Source of the DNA: Actinomycetes bacterium
GTDB taxonomy: Bacteria > Actinomycetota > Acidimicrobiia > Acidimicrobiales > RAAP-2
Reading direction: 5' to 3'
DNA length: 59,585 nt
Assembly: GCA_021798955.1 (NCBI GenBank)
Contig: JAJZBK010000016.1
Location: 1 to 59,585, forward strand
The position numbers and the translations under genes were made by a program. The notes below the pieces were generated by a model. That model ran no database searches, had not been told where the DNA came from, and worked only from the letters and a program-made list of their open reading frames with translations. This document shows positions 8,081 through 15,887 of this stretch, piece by piece (the stretch's first letter is position 1; the number at the start of each line of letters is the position of its first letter).

Positions 8081-8113
8081 GATATCGCTTTCCGATATCG
8101 AGAAACGATATCG
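8081..8113. promoter_or_regulatory. Triple GATATCG box, probable PadR operator
   Basis: The heptamer GATATCG occurs at 8081-8087, 8094-8100 and 8107-8113, exactly 13 bases apart, in an AT-richer island. The core GATATC is itself palindromic. The site lies about 165 bases upstream of the padR TTG and just past the stop of the next minus-strand gene, where the operon promoter should be. PadR-type regulators bind AT-rich dyads near their own promoters. The assignment is inference from position. Confidence 0.55.
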
Positions 8114-8165
8114 TACCTACATCGACATCGGTCCGACATGCACTCCGCTCCCGCTGGAGGTTCGG

Positions 8166-9767
8166 TCACGCCCCCACGGGGCCGATGAGCACGCCGGGGT
8201 TGAGCACGCCCGAAGGGTCGAGGCGGGCTTTGGTGGCGGCCAACGCTTCGGCGAAGAGGTCTGGACGCTGCCGGTCGTACCAGGGCCGGTGGTCACGGCC
8301 CACCGCGTGGTGGTGGGTGATCGTGCCACCGCTCGAAAGGATCGCTTCGCTCGCCGCGTCTTTGATCTCCTGCCAGTGACCGAGCTGACGGCCCCGCTCG
8401 CTGGGCGCCAGCACGGTGAAGTAGGGAGCCGGGCCGTCGGGGTAGACGTGGGTGAAGCGGCACGTGAGACTGCCCCCGCCCGGGCCAACAGCGGCATGGA
8501 CGGCATCGGAGACGGCCGCGTGCAGCATCGGGAACCGCTCCCAGGTCACGGCGGTCTCGAAGGTCTCGGCGATCCACCCAAGCCGGGCCACGCCGTCACG
8601 CAGGTAGGGCGCTCGGAAGAACGAGGACCGCCACGCCCCCGGCGCACCTTCGGTCGACGACGACCGGATGCCCTGTGGTGCCGCACCGCCGTGGTCGAGG
8701 CACCGTTCGAGGGCCGATCGGCACAGGCCGTCGACCGGGAACATGGCGGACTCGAAGCCCAAGAGGAGCAGCGCCGAGCCCTCGCCCCCGGAGCCCGCCG
8801 CCTCCTCGGGGTCGAGCAGACGGCAGTTGGCTGGGAACAGGCCGGCCTGCACGACGGATCGAGCCGCTTCGGCGCCGGCTGCGAAGCTCGGGAACCGCAC
8901 TGCAGCCGTGGCCCGGTGGACGGGTCGGTCCTGTAGCCGGACCCAGGCTTCCGTCACGACCCCGAGGATGCCCTCGGACCCGAGCACCAGCCGATCCGGC
9001 GCCGGGCCCGCACCCGAACCCGGCAGACGGCGTGATTCGAGGACACCAGCTGGGGTCACGGTGCGGAGCGACTCGACGAAGTCGTCGATGTGCGTGTAGT
9101 TGGTGGCGAAGTGCCCACCGGCCCGGGTGGCCACCCAGCCCCCCAGGGTGCTGTGCTCGAAGGACTGGGGGAAGTGCCTGAGGGTGAGCCGGTGGGGACG
9201 CAGGGCGTCCTCGAGGTCCGGGCCGAAGGTGCCAGCCCGCACTCGGGCAGCTCGGCTTGTCCGGTCGACCTCGACGACGCCGGCCAGCAGTTGGAGGTCG
9301 AGCGAGACGACTCCGGCGAACTGGCCCCGGGCAGCCCCACCCTCGACCCCACCGACCACCGACGATCCCCCGCCGTAGGGCACCACGGCGATACCGGCCC
9401 CGGCGCACCACTCCAGCACGTCGGCGACGTCCTGCTCGGCACGAGGTCGTACGACCAGGTCGGGCGCAGCGGCGACGTCGCCGGCGAGCGAGCGCACCAC
9501 GTCCCGAAAGGACTTGCCATAGGTGTGCGCAGCCCGGTCGCCGGGCGCCTCCGAGCAGAGGTCCCTGAGCGACGCAGGCGGGACGATCGTCACGGGCGGC
9601 AAGTCGAGCCCGGTCACCTCAGGCACGGAAGCCAGCACGGGAGCGGGCCCCGTCGGGAACCGTCTGGCGAGGACGTCGGCGACTGCTTCGAGCTCCTCGT
9701 CACCAAGTGCCTCGTCGACGAAGCCCCACCCCCACCAGGACCGGTCCCGGGCCTTCGCTGTGCTCAC
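8166..9767 (-). CDS. FAD-linked oxidase, alkyldihydroxyacetonephosphate synthase-like
   Basis: 533 aa from GTG at 9767, overlapping the preceding stop by four bases. A much longer open frame continues upstream but is a shadow. The FAD (PCMH) domain spans roughly 95-280, with PYGGGSSVVGGV and the FEHSTLGGWVATRAGG region typical of AGPS. The C-terminal cap contains CRFTHVYPDGPAPYFTVLAP and GGTITHHHAVGRDH, where AGPS enzymes have their catalytic His/Tyr cluster. AGPS swaps the acyl chain of acyl-DHAP for a fatty alcohol in ether-lipid synthesis; bacterial members may act on other alpha-hydroxy acids. Third gene of a TetR/NMO/AGPS operon. Confidence 0.85.
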   Translation of the reverse strand: MSTAKARDRSWWGWGFVDEALGDEELEAVADVLARRFPTGPAPVLASVPEVTGLDLPPVTIVPPASLRDLCSEAPGDRAAHTYGKSFRDVVRSLAGDVAAAPDLVVRPRAEQDVADVLEWCAGAGIAVVPYGGGSSVVGGVEGGAARGQFAGVVSLDLQLLAGVVEVDRTSRAARVRAGTFGPDLEDALRPHRLTLRHFPQSFEHSTLGGWVATRAGGHFATNYTHIDDFVESLRTVTPAGVLESRRLPGSGAGPAPDRLVLGSEGILGVVTEAWVRLQDRPVHRATAAVRFPSFAAGAEAARSVVQAGLFPANCRLLDPEEAAGSGGEGSALLLLGFESAMFPVDGLCRSALERCLDHGGAAPQGIRSSSTEGAPGAWRSSFFRAPYLRDGVARLGWIAETFETAVTWERFPMLHAAVSDAVHAAVGPGGGSLTCRFTHVYPDGPAPYFTVLAPSERGRQLGHWQEIKDAASEAILSSGGTITHHHAVGRDHRPWYDRQRPDLFAEALAATKARLDPSGVLNPGVLIGPVGA

Positions 9768-10747
9768 CCGGCCGCCCCCGTCTCGACGAGCGAGCCGACC
9801 CGGGCCAGCACGGCCTCGGCCTCGGCGACGAAGCGGACGACGAGCTCGCCGGCGGGCACCAGCGTCTCCACCGCACCGACGCCTTGGCCACAGGGATAGA
9901 ACTCCCGTGCCGGGTCGACCTCGGCGTCCTCGGGAGCTCCGAGGTGGTTTGCACCAGCCTGGATCGAGGCGATGACCTGCTGCGGGAACGGCTGGAGCTC
10001 CTCGGGGTGCTCCTCGTAGTAGGCAGTGAACTCGTTGCGCACGACCCGGCAGGTCTTGCCGGTGAATGCCCGCGAGACCACGGTGCCGTCTTCGCCCGTG
10101 GCCAGCAGCGTCTCCTTGTAGTAGCGCTGCGCACGGGCCTCGGGGGTGGCGATAAACCGCGTGCCGACCCAGATGCCGTCCGCTCCGAGCGCAAGTGCGG
10201 CAGCGAGGCCCCGGCCGTCGACGATGCCTCCGGCCGCCACCACCGGTACCTGTCCGCCAACGGCATCGACGATCTGAGGGACGAGCGGCATGGTGGCTAC
10301 TTGTCCGGTATGACCGCCGGCCTCGGTGCCCTGCGCCACCACGAGGTCGCAACCGGCGTCGACGGCCCGACGAGCATGGGCGACCTTGCCGCACATGCTG
10401 GCCACCAGGACGCCGTTGCGGTGGCACAGATCGACCACTTCGGCAGGCACGCCGAGCCCGGCGACGAAGACGGACGCCCCCTCGTCGACCAGGCGGCGCA
10501 CCTGCTCGACCAGGTTGCCGGGCGCCGCCGTCAGTAGGTCGACACCGAACGGCCGATCCGTGCTGGCGCGAACCGAGCGGATCTCCTCGACCATCTGGTC
10601 GCTCGACATGGTCGAAGCCCCCAGGCAGCCGAACCCGCCCGCCTCCGACACGGCCGCCACTAGGCGGTGATAGGACACGCCCCCCATACCAGCCAACATG
10701 ACGGGGTGGGGCACCTCGAGGAGCTCGGTGAGTCGGGTACGGATCAC
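9764..10747 (-). CDS. Nitronate monooxygenase / NPD-family flavoprotein
   Basis: 327 aa FMN TIM barrel beginning MIRTRLTELLEVPHPVMLAG. It shows the NPD hallmarks GGFGCLGAS, VAQGTEAGGHTG and VPVVAAGGI, followed by GADGIWVGTRF. The family oxidises nitronates or acts as a flavin-dependent reductase; mycobacterial paralogues are numerous and mostly uncharacterised. GTG start at 10747 overlaps the tetR stop, and its stop overlaps the AGPS-like start. Co-transcription with a fatty-chain flavoprotein suggests lipid or xenobiotic metabolism, but that is inference. Confidence 0.87.
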   Translation of the reverse strand: MIRTRLTELLEVPHPVMLAGMGGVSYHRLVAAVSEAGGFGCLGASTMSSDQMVEEIRSVRASTDRPFGVDLLTAAPGNLVEQVRRLVDEGASVFVAGLGVPAEVVDLCHRNGVLVASMCGKVAHARRAVDAGCDLVVAQGTEAGGHTGQVATMPLVPQIVDAVGGQVPVVAAGGIVDGRGLAAALALGADGIWVGTRFIATPEARAQRYYKETLLATGEDGTVVSRAFTGKTCRVVRNEFTAYYEEHPEELQPFPQQVIASIQAGANHLGAPEDAEVDPAREFYPCGQGVGAVETLVPAGELVVRFVAEAEAVLARVGSLVETGAAG

Positions 10748-11547
10748 GGACGTTCCTCCTTGTCGACACGGCGCCTGGCTGCTCCCTGGCCCCGACCTGC
10801 TCCCTGGCCCCGACCTGCTCCCTGGCCCCGACCCGCTCCCTGGCCCCGACCCGCTCCCTGGCCCCGACCCGCTCCCTGGCCCCGACCCGCTCCTGCGGTC
10901 CGGGGACGGAGGCCATCGAGCAGAATACGGACGGCGACATCGGCGACCGAACCCGCATCCATGCCGTCATCGGTCGCCAGGCGCCGAAGCGCCAGTTGGC
11001 CGATCAGTGCGGCAGCACTGGAGGCGGCCACCCGGGGCGGCACCTCGATGATGGTCCCCCGGCGCTGCCCGGCGGCGATCACGTCGGCCAGGTCGTCCAC
11101 GAACCGCTCGTAGACACCGGCCACATGGGCTCCGAGCCGACCATCCATCGCCCAGACGTCTCGAAAGAGCAGCGCCGCAGTGGCCCGGTCTCGTTCGAAG
11201 AACTCGAGGGTGGCGCGTACTGCGTCCGTCAGCGCCCCGGCGGCGTCCGAACCCTCTGAACCGGCGAGCGCGTCGTCGATGTGCCGGCGAAGGGACGCCT
11301 CTTCGGTCGTCACGAGGGCATGGAACAGCTCGTCCTTGGAGACGAAGTACCAGTAGACGGAGCCGTACGACAAGCCCGCCGCACGAGCCACGTCCGCCAT
11401 GGTGGCGGCATGGAAGCCCTGGCCGGCGAAGACCCGTTTGGCGGCATCGAGGATCTGGCGGCGGCGCTCGGCCTTTTGCTCGTCTCCCACGGCACGGGCT
11501 CGCGGGGAGGAGTCGGTGATCGGCCTGGCGGCGCTCGCTCCGGGCAC
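10744..11547 (-). CDS. TetR-family regulator with GAGRGQ-repeat tail
   Basis: 267 aa from GTG at 11547. The TetR DNA-binding domain is clear (RRQILDAAKRVFAGQGFHAA, LSYGSVYWYFVSKDELFHAL), followed by an all-helical ligand domain to about residue 215. The C-terminus is unusual: six tandem GAGRGQ hexapeptides encoded by an 18-bp minisatellite, then ARRRVDKEERP, giving a basic, glycine-rich tail not normal for TetR proteins. Upstream are a good sigma-70-type promoter and a perfect dyad (11556-11589), so autoregulation is likely. First gene of the TetR-NMO-AGPS operon. Confidence 0.9.
   Translation of the reverse strand: MPGASAARPITDSSPRARAVGDEQKAERRRQILDAAKRVFAGQGFHAATMADVARAAGLSYGSVYWYFVSKDELFHALVTTEEASLRRHIDDALAGSEGSDAAGALTDAVRATLEFFERDRATAALLFRDVWAMDGRLGAHVAGVYERFVDDLADVIAAGQRRGTIIEVPPRVAASSAAALIGQLALRRLATDDGMDAGSVADVAVRILLDGLRPRTAGAGRGQGAGRGQGAGRGQGAGRGQGAGRGQGAGRGQGAARRRVDKEERP
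10783..10890. repeat. 18-bp tandem repeat, 6 copies, in tetR 3' end
   Basis: Six near-identical 18-base units (tccctggccccgacctgc and c/t variants; boundaries accurate to a few bases) encode GAGRGQ repeats. Only one position varies between units. Confidence 0.9.
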
Positions 11548-11555
11548 GAGTCGCC

Positions 11556-11589
11556 ATGGTAGGAAGCTCGGACTGATCCGTCAATCAGT
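11556..11589 (-). promoter_or_regulatory. tetR promoter with overlapping operator, near-leaderless
   Basis: On the minus strand TTGACG (11584-11579), a 17-base spacer and TACCAT (11561-11556) form a good sigma-70-type promoter. The hexamer ends 8 bases before the GTG start at 11547, so the mRNA is probably leaderless. A perfect dyad ACTGAT-N6-ATCAGT (11572-11589) overlaps the -35 box, as expected for a TetR autorepressor. The remaining bases to 11884 show no gene and hold the divergent promoter of the next plus-strand gene. Confidence 0.7.
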
Positions 11590-11884
11590 AAGGCGTGGCC
11601 ACCGTGGCGCCGCGGTGCCGGGAAGTGGGGAGGCACACCCGGCCGACGACGCGCAGGCCACCCAGCGCCGGAGGCGAGCCGGCTCTGATCGACGACCACG
11701 AGCGCTACAACGCGGGCGACCGGCCGCATCCCGTCGCGACGAGCGAGCCGATCCGGCCCGCGCCGGGCAACGCACCAGGTCGGGACGTTGGACCCTACCG
11801 GAGGGTCAGCCAACAGCAGATCATGAGAGATGCGAGGTTCGTATCCGGCAAGGGCCGGAGAACAGGAAGCGAGGTGCCTCCATC

Positions 11885-12451
11885 ATGCGACGCAAGACCT
11901 TCGATTGGCTCCTGACTGCTGGCGGAGCGATGTTGACCATCGTCCTCATCGTGGCGGGGATCTTCCTCACGCTGAGCGCCAACTTCGCCAATTCCAACGT
12001 GCACAGCCAGCTGGCAAAGCAGGCCATCGTGGTTCCTGCCAAGGGCAGCCCGGCGCTGGCCAGCCCGAAGATCGGTCCGTACCTCGACCGCTATGCCGGA
12101 CAGGAAGTGCTCACCGGGCCGGCCGCCAAGGCCTACGCCGACCACTTCATCGCCGTGCACCTCTCCGAGATGCCCTACGGGGGCGTCTACTCCAAGGTCA
12201 GTGCGGCAGCCCAGGCGGACCCCACCAACGCCAAGCTGAAGGCAGTGGAGACAACGGTGTTCCAAGGCACCACGTTGCGCGGCCTGCTGCTCGAGGCCTA
12301 CGCCTTCTCGGTCTTCGGTGAGATCGCCTCGTGGGCGTCCATCGCGGTGTGGGTGCTCGCAGGCATCATGCTGATCCTCACCATCCTCGGCATCGTCCAC
12401 TTCCGCCGAGTGTCCGCCGACGCGGAACTGCTCGCCCCGAAGACGAAGTAA
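11885..12451 (+). CDS. Conserved membrane protein with large extracytoplasmic domain
   Basis: 188 aa from ATG. One N-terminal transmembrane helix (about 11-34) begins MRRKTFDWLLTAGGAM. An exported domain of about 115 residues follows (IGPYLDRYAGQEVLTGPAAK, then ADHFIAVHL and GGVYSKVSAAA), and a second helix near 150-174 leads to a short basic cytoplasmic tail. I recall similar two-helix proteins from actinobacteria but no characterised function. A strong hairpin follows the stop, so it is probably monocistronic. Confidence 0.75.
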   Translation: MRRKTFDWLLTAGGAMLTIVLIVAGIFLTLSANFANSNVHSQLAKQAIVVPAKGSPALASPKIGPYLDRYAGQEVLTGPAAKAYADHFIAVHLSEMPYGGVYSKVSAAAQADPTNAKLKAVETTVFQGTTLRGLLLEAYAFSVFGEIASWASIAVWVLAGIMLILTILGIVHFRRVSADAELLAPKTK

Positions 12452-12468
12452 CTCGCTCGCTCGAGCCA

Positions 12469-12508
12469 CCCGCCCCGCCCTCGGCCTTCCGACCGACGGC
12501 GGGGCGGG
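12469..12508 (+). terminator. Intrinsic terminator-like hairpin
   Basis: Perfect 11-base GC stem, 12469-12479 with 12498-12508, loop of 18 bases, starting 18 bases after the stop of the membrane-protein gene. No U-run follows, which is common in high-GC actinobacteria. Confidence 0.7.
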
Positions 12509-12648
12509 GCGCGCGACCGGGTCGGACCAGGACGACTCGGTGGCCACGTACCCACGACCAGCCAGGCGCAGCGAAGCAGCTGGCCTGCCGTCGCTCCCGA
12601 CCATCCAGACGAACCAGAGCCGTAGGCTGCAGGCAGAAAGGAGCCTCT

Positions 12649-13089
12649 ATGGACACCAACAAGCCCATCGTCGTCGGCTACGACGGTTCGGACTCGGCAG
12701 CCGGCGCCCTGCGGTGGGCCGTCCGGCAGGCCGAGCTGAGCGGGTCGACCGTCGAGGCGGTCAGCACATGGGAATGGCCAGCCAGTTTCGGCTGGGCGGG
12801 ACCCGTCCCCGCCGGCTACGACCCCGAGGCGGACACCCGGGCACTGCTCGACGAGGCGGTTGCCGAAGCAGTGGCCGGACATCCCGGCGTCACCGTCACC
12901 ACCACCGTCACCGAAGGCCACCCCGCACCCGTCCTCATCGAAGCGTCCCGGCACGCGTCGCTGCTCGTGGTGGGCAGCCGGGGGCACGGCGAGTTCACCG
13001 GCATGCTGCTCGGATCGGTCAGCCGGCACTGCGCCGCCCACGCGCACTGCCCCGTGCTCATCCACCACGGCGACACGGTCGAGCCATGA
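12649..13089 (+). CDS. Universal stress protein (UspA family)
   Basis: 146 aa single USP domain, ATG preceded by the Shine-Dalgarno AAAGGAG (12637-12643). It starts PIVVGYDGSDSAAGALRWAV and has the ATP-binding motif VVGSRGHGEFTGMLLGSVSR (the G-x2-G-x9-G-S type), so it likely binds ATP. The next gene starts within its stop (ATGA at 13086-13089), coupling it to a GNAT/acyl-CoA synthetase fusion. USP proteins modulate acyltransferase activity in mycobacteria, where an adjacent cAMP/USP system controls protein acetylation. That makes the pairing functionally suggestive. Confidence 0.92.
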   Translation: MDTNKPIVVGYDGSDSAAGALRWAVRQAELSGSTVEAVSTWEWPASFGWAGPVPAGYDPEADTRALLDEAVAEAVAGHPGVTVTTTVTEGHPAPVLIEASRHASLLVVGSRGHGEFTGMLLGSVSRHCAAHAHCPVLIHHGDTVEP

Positions 13090-15809
13090 CCACCTCGGAG
13101 ACCTCGCTCCTCGACGGGGTCGACGTCGTGCTCTCCGACGGCAGCCTCGCCCACATCCGCGAAGTCCGACCCGACGACGCGACCCGCATCGCCGCCTTCA
13201 ACGAAGCCCAGTCACTCGAGACGATCCGCCTCCGCTACTTCAACGCCCACCGGATCCTGAGCGAGCGCGAGCTCGAGCGTCTGACCCGGATCGGTGACCC
13301 CGACCACCTCGCACTCGTCGTGGAGCAGGACCAGGAGCTGGTCGCCTTCGCCCAGTACGACCGTGAGGTCGGCCGCGACGAGGCGGAGGTCGCCTTCCTC
13401 GTCGGTGACGAGCACCAGGGCAAGGGGCTCGGGACCCTCCTCCTCGAGCACCTCGCTGCAGCCGCCCGGCGCAACGGCATCAAGCGCTTCGTAGCGAGCA
13501 CGCTGGCCGACAACCGGCGCATGCTCGACGTGTTCGCCAGCGTCGGGTTCGCCCGGCGCTCGACGCTCGAGCACGACGTCGTGGGTGTGGTGCTCGACAT
13601 CACGCCGAGCCGCCAGGCCCAACAAGCAGCCGACGAACGCGACCGGATCGCCGTCGTGCACTCCCTCCGCCACCTCCTCAGCCCCCACTCCGTCGCCGTG
13701 GTGGGAGCGTCGCGCCACCCGGGGACCATCGGCTACGAGCTAGTACGCAACCTGGTGGACGGCGGGCTCGAAGGACCCGTCTACCCGGTCAACCCCCACA
13801 CCGACCACGTGGCCAGCTTGCCGTGCTGGCCCAGCGTGACCGCCGTGCCCGGCACCGTCGACCTCGCCGTGGTGGCCGTTCCGGCGGCCTCGGTAGCGGA
13901 GGTGGTGGACGAGTGCGGCCGCAAGGGAGTCGGGAGCCTGGTGGTCGTCTCGGCCGGGTTTGCCGAAGCGAGCGAGGACGGCCGGAACGCCCAGCGTGAG
14001 GTCCTCCAGACCGCCCGCCGGTACGGCATGCGGGTGGTCGGTCCCAACTGCTTCGGCATCCTCTCGACTGATCCCGCCGTGTCGATGAACGCCACCTTCG
14101 CCGCCGACGTGCCCTTGGAGGGCCACGCCGGCTTCGCCTCGCAGTCGGGGGGCCTCGGCATCGCCATCCTCGCCGAGGCGAAGGTCCGCAACCTCGGGCT
14201 GTCGAGCTTCGTGTCGCTGGGCAACAAGGCCGACGTCTCCGGCAACGACCTCATTACCTGGTGGGAAGCCGACGAGCGGACCCGGGTGATCCTTCTCTAC
14301 CTCGAGTCGCTGGGCAACGCTCGAAAGTTTGCACGGCTGGCCCGACGGATCGGGCGGACCAAGCCCATCGTGGTGGTGAAGTCCGGGCGCTCACGGGCCG
14401 GGCAGCGCGCCGCGTCGTCGCATACGGCAGCCATGGCCAGTCCGGAGACAGCCGTCGACGCGCTCTTCGCCCAAGCTGGCGTCCTACGGGTCGATACCGT
14501 CGAGGAGCTCTTCGACACCGCCGAGACACTCGTCGACCAACCGCTGCCGACCGGGCACCGGGTCGCCATCCTCACCAACTCGGGGGGCCCGGGCGTCCTC
14601 GCCGCCGATGCAGCGAGCGGACATGGCCTCGAGGTCGTCGAGCTCTCGGCCGCCACGCAGCACGAGCTCCGCCAGATCACCCCGAGCGCCGGCGGCGTGG
14701 GCAACCCGGTCGACCTCGGGGCCGAAGCCTCGGCCGAGTCCTACGGCAAGAGCCTCGAGGTGCTCCTCGCCGACGACGACGTCGACAGTGTCGTCGTCGT
14801 GTTCACCCCGCCACTCGTCACCCAGACCGACGACGTGGCCAGGGCCGTCGTCCAAGCCGTCGACAACGCAGCCCACACGGCTGCCCCGGGTGGCCGCGAA
14901 CGTCCCGTGGTGGTGAGCCTGCTCGGGAGCACGAGCGGTCGTGCCATCCTGCGGACGGCGCACCGCCCCATCCCGAGCTTCACCTACCCCGAGACGGCGG
15001 TCCGGGCCCTGGCCCGCGCCACCCAGTACGCCGACTGGCGAGCCGAGCCACCCGGCGAGGAGCCGGAGCTCGAGGGGTTCGACCTCCCTGCGGTTCGCGC
15101 CGCCCTCGGGCGAGGACGGGTCGACGACGACGGCTGGCTGACCGGCGTTGACGCGTTCGACGTCCTCGCTGCTTGCGGCATCCCTGTCCAGCCGACGCGG
15201 GCCGTCGACGATGCCGACGACGCGGCAGCGCGCGCTGCCGAGCTCGGGTTCCCGGTCGTCCTGAAGGCAGTGGGGGCAGGCATCGTCCACAAGAGCGACG
15301 TGGGCGGCGTCCGGCTCGGGCTCACCACGAGTGCCGAGGTGGTCTCCGCCTACGACGACATGAACGCCCACCTCGGCGAACGGATGCAGGGCGCCATCGT
15401 GCAGCCCATGGCCGAGGGAGGAGTCGAGGTGATCGCCGGCTTCGTCCAGGATCCGGCATTCGGCCCCCAGGTCCTCTTCGGCTTGGGAGGCGTCGCCGTC
15501 GAGCTGCTCGGCGACCACGCCACCCGTCTGGCCCCGCTGACCGACCGGGACGCGCGTTCGATGGTCCTCGGCCTGCACTCGTCGCCCCTGCTCACTGGGT
15601 ACCGCGGCTCGACTCCGGTCGACGTCGACGGCCTGGTCGACCTGGTGTTGCGAGTCGGACGCCTGGCCGAGGAGTTCCCCGAGCTGGTCGAGATGGACGC
15701 GAACCCCGTCATCGTCACCTCCGACGGACCTGTCGTCGTCGACGCCCGGCTCCGGCTGAGCGCCACACCGGTCGCGCCCTTCGACGACACCCGACACCTC
15801 TCGCGCTGA
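13086..15809 (+). CDS. GNAT acetyltransferase fused to NDP-forming acyl-CoA synthetase (Pat-like)
   Basis: 907 aa. Residues about 10-170 are a GNAT domain with the acetyl-CoA loop LVGDEHQGKGLGTLLLEHL. About 190-470 is the CoA-binding and ligase part (VAVVGASRHPGTIGYELVRN), with SSHTAAMAS supplying the phospho-His expected of active NDP-forming synthetases. About 680-900 is ATP-grasp (GFPVVLKAVG, HKSDVGGVRLGL). Salmonella Pat has the same parts with GNAT at the C-terminus and a degenerate ligase. Here GNAT is N-terminal, as in actinomycete lysine acetyltransferases, and the His is kept. Likely role: acetylation control of acyl-CoA synthetases and/or acyl-CoA formation. Overlaps the USP gene by 4 bases. 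Confidence 0.9.
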   Translation: MTTSETSLLDGVDVVLSDGSLAHIREVRPDDATRIAAFNEAQSLETIRLRYFNAHRILSERELERLTRIGDPDHLALVVEQDQELVAFAQYDREVGRDEAEVAFLVGDEHQGKGLGTLLLEHLAAAARRNGIKRFVASTLADNRRMLDVFASVGFARRSTLEHDVVGVVLDITPSRQAQQAADERDRIAVVHSLRHLLSPHSVAVVGASRHPGTIGYELVRNLVDGGLEGPVYPVNPHTDHVASLPCWPSVTAVPGTVDLAVVAVPAASVAEVVDECGRKGVGSLVVVSAGFAEASEDGRNAQREVLQTARRYGMRVVGPNCFGILSTDPAVSMNATFAADVPLEGHAGFASQSGGLGIAILAEAKVRNLGLSSFVSLGNKADVSGNDLITWWEADERTRVILLYLESLGNARKFARLARRIGRTKPIVVVKSGRSRAGQRAASSHTAAMASPETAVDALFAQAGVLRVDTVEELFDTAETLVDQPLPTGHRVAILTNSGGPGVLAADAASGHGLEVVELSAATQHELRQITPSAGGVGNPVDLGAEASAESYGKSLEVLLADDDVDSVVVVFTPPLVTQTDDVARAVVQAVDNAAHTAAPGGRERPVVVSLLGSTSGRAILRTAHRPIPSFTYPETAVRALARATQYADWRAEPPGEEPELEGFDLPAVRAALGRGRVDDDGWLTGVDAFDVLAACGIPVQPTRAVDDADDAAARAAELGFPVVLKAVGAGIVHKSDVGGVRLGLTTSAEVVSAYDDMNAHLGERMQGAIVQPMAEGGVEVIAGFVQDPAFGPQVLFGLGGVAVELLGDHATRLAPLTDRDARSMVLGLHSSPLLTGYRGSTPVDVDGLVDLVLRVGRLAEEFPELVEMDANPVIVTSDGPVVVDARLRLSATPVAPFDDTRHLSR

Positions 15810-15835
15810 GCACCAGCCGCGTCAACAGGCGATCC

Positions 15836-15884
15836 CCTGCCGGCCCTGCCGGCTGACACCTGCCAGGCAACCGGGGCCGGCAGG
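15836..15884. terminator. Bidirectional terminator-like hairpin between convergent genes
   Basis: Arms 15836-15846 and 15874-15884 (CCTGCCGGCCC and its complement, 11 bp) enclose a 27-base loop. The hairpin lies between the stop of the Pat-like gene and the stop of the convergent MFS gene. Confidence 0.6.
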
Positions 15885-15887
15885 CCG

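Noticed and set aside
8166-10970. A single 934-codon open frame on the minus strand
   Set aside because: Only the part from 9767 down is protein-like. The upstream part is the shadow of the nitronate monooxygenase gene, whose stop overlaps the true GTG start.
13086-15809. Plain acetate-CoA ligase annotation
   Set aside because: The N-terminal 170 residues are clearly a GNAT domain, so a simple ligase call would hide the fusion.
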